From Adiantum capillus-veneris (Eukaryota; Streptophyta; Polypodiopsida; Polypodiales; Pteridaceae): a stretch of DNA of 64,000 nucleotides. Below, piece by piece: positions 58,601 to 64,000 of the stretch (position 1 is its first letter; each line of letters begins with the position of its first letter). The DNA lies in NCBI GenBank assembly GCA_014529385.2, contig CM043966.1, positions 35,181,125 to 35,245,124 of the forward strand, given 5' to 3'. The position numbers and the translations under genes are program-made. The notes under the pieces are model-generated. The model was given only the letters and a program-made list of their open reading frames with translations. It did no database searches and was not told where the DNA came from.

Positions 58601-60720
58601 AAATATCATAAGTACTTCCCTTGCAGTAGGTGTACGTATAATCATGTGTGGACAACTGCTTAAAGCCAAAAAAAACCTTCCAAGTTAAGAGAGAGTCCTT
58701 ACCTGCATCATCCAAACAAGACAACCTTGGATGTGTTTTATAGGTATCAATAGACTATACCGTTGTTATCCATGTCCATCTTTAAAAAAAAATTTAAAAC
58801 TTTCAAGCCTAGTCCAAAGTATTTATAAAAGAATTTTTATTTTCCCAAAGTTTAAAATATTATTCTGTTTAGGAGGCCATAACTCCTTCTAATCCAAGTG
58901 AATCATCCCCGCATTTATATCAGTCCCCCTTTTTTGTGATGCTCCATTTTCACTTACCATAAAGTAAAGGAGCCTAAAGAAAATTTCTATTTAGTAGTTC
59001 AAGAATATCAAGCTAGTTTTTTTATCATTTAAGACAAATGAATTATACCCCCAATTAGGGTTTATGGAACCCACCTTCCCAAGTTACCTTCATTATACAT
59101 CTCTTGAGTAAACCAAGTGGCAAAGAACCCTTAATGTAGACGTGGTGTCTAGCTAGACCGAATGCTCAACCATGAAGTAAAAGGAATAGATTCCTTTATG
59201 GGATTTTTTTAAAACCAACTAAGTTCGATCATGTGAATGCAAAAAATCTATAGCATCACCCCATCAAAAACAACCAGTAATCAACAAATTCTAGCAGCAG
59301 TATGCAGTCGAGGGATCCCCCCCAAACACATCCCCGAACAACTATTTATCCAAAAAAGACAGTATGCAGTCGGGCCAAACCCCACATTGTCATTTAGCTA
59401 GTAATTCATGCACCATGTGTAAAGTTAACGAAAAACAACTAGTACCATTATCAAGTCCAAAACCAGTAAGCACTGGGGTAAATCCCCCCCTTTTAAAAAA
59501 ATAAAAAAAATCCAGTATCTACCAGCAGTTCATCAAATAAATATCAGAGTATAGCACTGACAAGCCAAGCGACAGTAAACCCTTTGAATGCTTCCCCAAT
59601 AACCTCAAACAAACCAATGTTCAGTTTTATGCAGCGCAACCAAAAATAGTAGCATGATCATATCTTAGCACAAGAGTGCTCACTCACTCAACCATTACCA
59701 CATACTATCAAGGCTATCCAGACCTCATAGTGGGCCTTACCTGGCTAAGTGACAAGGAACAATAATCCATAGTAGTGCCAACCACACAGTGGTACTTACC
59801 AGGCTAAGCGGCAAGTTATGCCACCCAATTAGTTTGCCAACCATGTGTTATGTACTGTCATTATTAGCAAAAAATCCCAATAAACACCGGGGTAGATCCC
59901 CCCTTTTTCCACAAGATTTTCTTGAACAGTATGCACCTGTAATTTGTCATATGATCATGCATAGATTTAACGGAGTATTGTACGGACAAGCCAGGTGGCA
60001 GTAACCCCTTATAATGTTTCCCGAAAAAAAATTAAACAAACCAATGAGCAGTTTACATAGAGCAGCCAAAAAAACAGCGCAGGATCGTAGCCATGCCCCA
60101 AGAGTGTTTAAACCACTCAACCATTTATCATATAATGTCACACATAGCCAACCCACATAATGGGCCTTACCAGGCTTAAGTGACGAGGAACAACACGGCT
60201 CAGTAGTGTCCCACCATTTATCATGTACTGCCAAGTAGAGACAACCCAAACATTGGGCCTTACCATGCTTTAAGCAACCGTGCTTACCATATCTTTTACA
60301 TTATCCCAAGCAAAAAAAGAAAGAAATGAAACCCTCAATACCAAGCTTAGTGGCAAACCTGTGTCGTTTGATTTGCAAGCTCCATGTTTGGTGCAGCAGA
60401 GAATAAACACACAGTCCTCACAAGAAGAACATACACAAGGCTAAGTGAGGGGCAGAGTGCATCCTCACCTTTTAAATAGAGTAAGGAATGCCTCCATCAC
60501 TCATGACGTGTAGCGTGCAAAGAGTACTGAGTGGTGCAAGCTCCTTCTGGGGATCCGAGAATGAGTAGCCGCTTGTGATGCTGTCCGGCACAGTAAAACC
60601 ACCATAGTGCCTTCACGACAGGGTTACTGAGGGTAGTAAGTAAATTTTAACCACGTTCTTTTGCCAGCTAAGGGTCTTGCAACCATCATAACATTATAAG
60701 GGTTCTATCCCACAGTGTAT
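55610..60720 (-). mobile_element. Right copy of the unrecognised repeated element
   Basis: Block order R (55610-56270), N' (56280-56610), C (56611-57500), N (57500-58430), R (58440-59110), P (59230-60720). Blocks R, N and P align along their length with 46260-49990. Blocks C and N also align with 53745-55600, immediately to the left, so there is an additional 2.5-kb tandem duplication. Read on the minus strand the order is promoter block, ORF blocks, tail, as in a transcribed element. Confidence 0.7.
56350..57977 (-). pseudogene. Unrecognised multi-copy ORF, copy 2
   Basis: Same protein as copy 1. 57977-57672: LSMATSLSRLDDSQLIYDSD, MLSFNDWVKILATLDKDSKD. 57090-56653: MWFDHAIWYILNHLELLFPE, IAFNIFCGLMLDILKELKSD, then LVAPKSFTSFLTPSSSSNRG with basic tail TRERGKNTP. 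56649-56350 is a fused partial third copy (GVNLISQYIAQLPILFVQYQ, FCKDSAALGAVKEF). Differences between copies are mostly scattered substitutions. Confidence 0.5.
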
Positions 60721-60831
60721 ACCCATTTAGTGAAACTAGGAAGAGTGTTGGACGATATAAATCTAGAATGTCAACATTTTGTGGTTTAGTAAGCTTTGTT
60801 TTATATGCTAAAAACGTACAGGCAAGTAACA

Positions 60832-60832
60832 C

Positions 60833-60861
<29 letters not shown>
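60832..60861. repeat. (TG)n microsatellite
   Basis: A TG tract directly adjoining the small GGGGATTCACTA element. Confidence 0.9.
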
Positions 60862-60865
<4 letters not shown>

Positions 60866-60869
60866 CATG

Positions 60870-60952
60870 GGGGATTCACTAGTAGTAATAGGGGGACGCA
60901 CCTGCATGCAACAAAATTGCCTTTTTAACCGGTAACCCTTAGTGAATACCCC
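60870..60952. mobile_element. 83-bp MITE of the GGGGATTCACTA family
   Basis: Starts GGGGATTCACTAGTAGTAAT and ends TTAGTGAATACCCC. It is flanked by ATG on both sides (60867-60869 and 60953-60955), compatible with a 3-bp target duplication. Its first 50 bp resemble the left end of the 4.5-kb element at 20924 (GGGGATTCACTATTAGTAAT, then GGA..CACCT.C.TGCA.CAAAAT). Confidence 0.7.
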
Positions 60953-61159
60953 ATGGTGTGTGCACGTGTGCACACTTGAAAAAGGGGAGATGATGAAAAT
61001 CCATATCATAGTAAGTCATCATTGGGAGTGCATCTCTAGGTTCACTGCTATTTACATCAGGAATCACCTCCACTTACCTTAGAGATGTAGATCTAGGAAG
61101 CGGTGGTTGTGCTCCCAAGACCGGTGTGGGCTGAATTGAGCTCCCCCTTTTTACTAGTC

Positions 61160-62090
61160 TACCTATCCTTGGGTAGGGAGAGGCTTGGGTCTTCTCATAA
61201 GATCATTCAATGCACACGCTTTGAAGAACCAATTTTTCATGTCGTGATTGCCCATTTTCCTACAAACATCACACCCTATCACTCCACTAGCTTCTTGAGT
61301 TATGTTTGTACATGTTTGCCAACTCCTCGTAGGGTGGTGGTCAGTTAAACACAAAAATTCATATGTAGGTTATGGGGTATGATGGTTGATTGTGCAAGTA
61401 GTAGCTAGGTACTTTGGTTTCTTGTCGCATTTGCCATATTGTCAATTGCTTTGTCAGTTCCTTCTAGGCTACAATTATTTGCATACAATACAACATCTTT
61501 GTAGAGTTTTTTCATAGTGGAGTGATACTTACCAAATAGGTGTATTGACAAGGTCTTGTTTGTGAGCCCTTCTCAAAAGCAAGAAATAAGTCGTTCTTTT
61601 GAAGGCTTCTCTAAAGTAGGACCCCTCAAGATATACCCCTTTAGTCGGTTGACTGCATCTCCCACAATCTCCTTAGATTCCTCCTTAAAACTCAAGATTT
61701 GAGCTAACAAAGTATGCTTGATGCCAATTTTGGCATTCTCCTCTATAAATGATTTAACCATAACCTCAAAGTCATACAAAATAGAAAGGCCAAATTTTTG
61801 GACCATGGTGTGAATACTGGGACCTTTTTAGCATAGATCACTCAACAGAATGGTGCCACATTATTATGAGGATCATTGATTCTATGATAGAGCTTGCATA
61901 GCTTTTGTAAGTGAGAAGGTTTAGCTTCCTTGGAACTACTTTCTCAAAATCACATCCTAGAAAAAGTTGTATCAAGATTATCCTTAGTACATTTGGCTTG
62001 TGGATTGTTTTCCCCTTTTTCACCCATAGTGGCATGGTAATCCATAGGATCCAATGGTGGAATGAATGGGATAGGAGCAATAGAAACATG
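61160..62090 (-). pseudogene. Retroelement gag remnant with altered zinc knuckle
   Basis: Minus-strand frames give KFGLSILYDFEVMVKSFIEE, LSFKEESKEIVGDAVNRLKG and LEKPSKERLISCF (61806-61573), which has the pattern of a retrotransposon gag capsid-like region. Further 3' (61270-61230) CDVCRKMGNHDMKNW matches CX2CX4HX4C except that the last Cys is Trp. Several stops separate the parts. No LTRs assigned. Confidence 0.5.
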
Positions 62091-62134
62091 ATCTTGATGT
62101 CCCTTCTTGTCCTTTGGTCCCCACCCGAGTCCTC

Positions 62135-62350
62135 ACCTTAGATCCCGTAGAGCTAGTGAATATTGAGGCCCTATATTGAGGATCTTTGGGTTGGGTAGTA
62201 GGAGCTACCTCTATAAATGAATAACCATTGGTCCCTTCACCTTAGATCCCCTAGACCTAGTGGATATTGAGGCATTTGGACCCTATATTGAGGATCTTTG
62301 TGTTGGGTAGTAGGATCTAGCTCTATAAATGCATAATCATTGGTCCCTTC
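62135..62350 (+). repeat. Tandem duplication of about 100 bp
   Basis: CCTTAGATCCCGTAGAGCTAGTG ... ATTGGTCCCTTCA at about 62137-62238 is followed by CCTTAGATCCCCTAGACCTAGTG ... ATTGGTCCCTTCA at 62240-62350, the second copy with a 12-bp insertion. Confidence 0.85.
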
Positions 62351-62735
62351 ACCCATAACCTCCCTTGGATAGGCTGGTATACTACCCCAAGTGTGGTTTC
62401 TAAGGTTGTGGGGGGTGAACTTGAAGTATTCCACACCCCAGACACCATAAAATTGAAGTGTTGAAGTCCCATTGGCAATTACCACGTTATGGTTATGGCG
62501 TGTGTGAATAATATGGTAATGGTGTGTGTGAACACACTTAGGACCATCGAGGCACTTTTTACTCTTTAGGAGTTTGTTTTTTTCCTCGGCTTGTACATAC
62601 ACCCATCACTCTAGGTTAGAGATTATCTTTGTATTGGCACACTCAGCAATACTACTTCCTGTGTTGTGTGCTCTTGAGCTTCTATTTCATCTTCTCCATG
62701 TTCAGGTGTATTGCTATAGCTATATTTCCAATAAT

Positions 62736-63260
62736 TGGTACCAAAGTGGGCTTTAACATCCAGGCACTGTTGCCAACAACATTCCGGATTGTGTTCCCTG
62801 ATTGAGGTGATCTTGTGAACATTTGCAGGGAAAGATATTTAATCTTGGAGGTATCAAAATTTTGATTCGATCTTATTTCAACCTCTATTCTCACTATTGG
62901 TAGTACTTTGCAGGCAATTTTGTCCTACATCTGGTTTTTGATAGTGCAATTTTATGCAAAAGATGCACTTTATAGTCTTTTGTGGGTTGTCTGCATAGTA
63001 CAGATTGGTTTTGTGCAATTTTTCTTTGATAGACGTAGGTCTTGCATCAAGTGAAGTCACAAAGCAAGGTTGACAACAATGATGTTTTTTGCATGCTATC
63101 TATTGAGGATAAACTAGATGGGGACAGCTACCCACTTTGGCTATACATGATGCAGCATGTCAAAGGGCATATGGAACATGGTGCAAGGTTATGAAATAAG
63201 ACAAGGTTCTACATATCTAGGTTCTATGGATACATGTTCTATGGATGATTGTGTAGGTTC
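62736..63260 (+). pseudogene. Copia gag scrap with a primer-site-like sequence
   Basis: ATTGGTACCAAAGTGGG at 62736 resembles a primer-binding site. At 63087-63170 the plus strand reads MLSIEDKLDGDSYPLWLYMM then QHVKG, and after a shift GIWNMVQGYEIRQG. This is the well-known Copia gag start (KLDGxNYxxWxxxMxxxL, W.MV.G). The rest of the gene is missing. Confidence 0.6.
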
Positions 63261-63349
63261 TAGCATTTTTGCTACTAGAATTGTTTTGCCTATTGTTAGC
63301 AGCAAGCTAAAGCGGACACCATTTTTCGGAGTTCTCCTTGTAAAACATC

Positions 63350-63665
63350 TATTATTTTGATGAATCGGGAATATTGTAACTCCTATTTTCTCGGATAAAC
63401 CTTGTAATTAATGAGACGGGGCTACAAGCTTGCAGATTGTATCAGCCAGTCATTTCCCAGATTTGGTAGAACTCCAGATTATTAGTTTTGACCACCCAAA
63501 AACCTTGGCTAAGGTATAAAAGACAATTTTTGTAAGTTTTTATAAGTTTTTGGATAAGAAATACACAGCGTGAGCTAACGGCGCTCACTTCTCTCCTTCT
63601 CGCGCTTCCTACTCCCTCTCCGGTTGTCACATTGCGATTGCATTTGTTGCATTGCAACCACAGGT
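63350..63665 (+). promoter_or_regulatory. LTR-like promoter segment
   Basis: Contains GGTATAAAAGACAA (TATA box, about 63512), followed by a CT-rich leader and ending TTGCAACCACAG. It resembles the U3-R-U5 part of a Copia LTR on the plus strand. No matching second LTR was found in the window. Confidence 0.4.
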
Positions 63666-64000
63666 AAGAGCTCTACGTATTGATGTAAGCCATTCATAGT
63701 ATTGCTTTTGGCGTCGTCGATCCGCGGCCTAATTTCATCATAACTACAAATTTACACTTTTAAATTGAAAACTAAGCATAGGCGGGGTATTGGGCCATCA
63801 TTGCTAAGCATTTAGATGCATTTTGGGTCGAACACGACTAGGCCAAAAATCCACTGCTATTAATAATCGTGATCTTGGAACTTGACCTAAAGTGAGGTGT
63901 GAGACCATAGGCATGTGCGCTTAGGTCTTATAAACTTGCCCTAGAAGTTTCATTACGTTTAGATGTCATTTGATGTTGTAACGGATGTGATTTGTTTGCC
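63666..64000. other. Window end, nothing recognised
   Basis: Unremarkable AT-rich sequence. It includes TTAATAATCGTGATC near 63860, similar to the palindromic core of the repeats at 35.3-35.9 kb. Confidence 0.4.

Noticed and set aside
62400-63660. A complete small LTR retrotransposon with LTRs at about 62.4-62.7 and 63.36-63.66 kb
   Set aside because: A primer-site-like sequence and gag scrap lie between, but the two flanking segments show no similarity to each other.

Overview
This is a stretch of plant nuclear heterochromatin built almost entirely from nested transposable elements. The evidence for a land plant is the CACTA (En/Spm) elements carrying both a TNP2-type transposase and a TNPA-type DNA-binding protein, spliceosomal introns with GT..AG ends, a Copia retrotransposon with an initiator-Met-tRNA type primer site, a chromovirus Ty3/gypsy element, and captured fragments of plant-like genes (heavy-metal-associated domain, MSI1-type WD40, HSP70-like). 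The many long (TC)n/(AC)n tracts and the old, decayed elements suggest a large, repeat-rich genome. I cannot name the species. I see no intact single-copy host gene, no rRNA or tRNA gene and no CRISPR array.

Left part (1-13.3 kb). The oldest layer is CACTA-A on the minus strand, whose terminus lies at about position 7. Its TNPA-like gene (exons from 13272 down to 471) is split by two later insertions. CACTA-B (1288-9032, plus strand, TAG target duplication) carries TNP2 and TNPA genes, a captured HMA gene fragment and large palindromic subterminal arrays. Copia-1 (9250-12763, CCTTG target duplication, two 189-bp LTRs) is an internally deleted, non-autonomous element.

Middle part (13.3-36.4 kb). 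An HSP70/HSPA12-like fragment is followed by about 1 kb of TC-rich satellite. CACTA-C (about 15.5-20.4 kb) is a decayed TNP2 copy. A minus-strand Copia-2 gag and LTR (20442-26514) is interrupted by a 4.5-kb element with GGGGATTCACTAT termini that carries an MSI1-like WD40 pseudogene, which in turn hosts or abuts a hAT-type MITE. Then come compound microsatellites, a possible SINE, and a minus-strand chromovirus (RT to chromodomain, 35.33-33.19 kb) followed by its LTR.

Right part (36.4-64 kb). CACTA-D (36729-44307, TTG target duplication) is a relative of CACTA-B. It has lost its three 3' transposase introns and has gained stop codons that could all come from C-to-T change. From 46 to 60.7 kb lies a large, directly repeated, unrecognised minus-strand element with its own ORF family and a cysteine-rich module reminiscent of some retroelement polyproteins. 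The window ends with gag-like remnants (61.1-62.1 kb), a plus-strand Copia gag scrap (about 63.1 kb) and an LTR/promoter-like segment.

Functionally, the only coordinated sets are the CACTA ones. TNP2 is the catalytic transposase; TNPA would bind the subterminal repeats. In each complete element both genes run in the same direction, between matching subterminal arrays.
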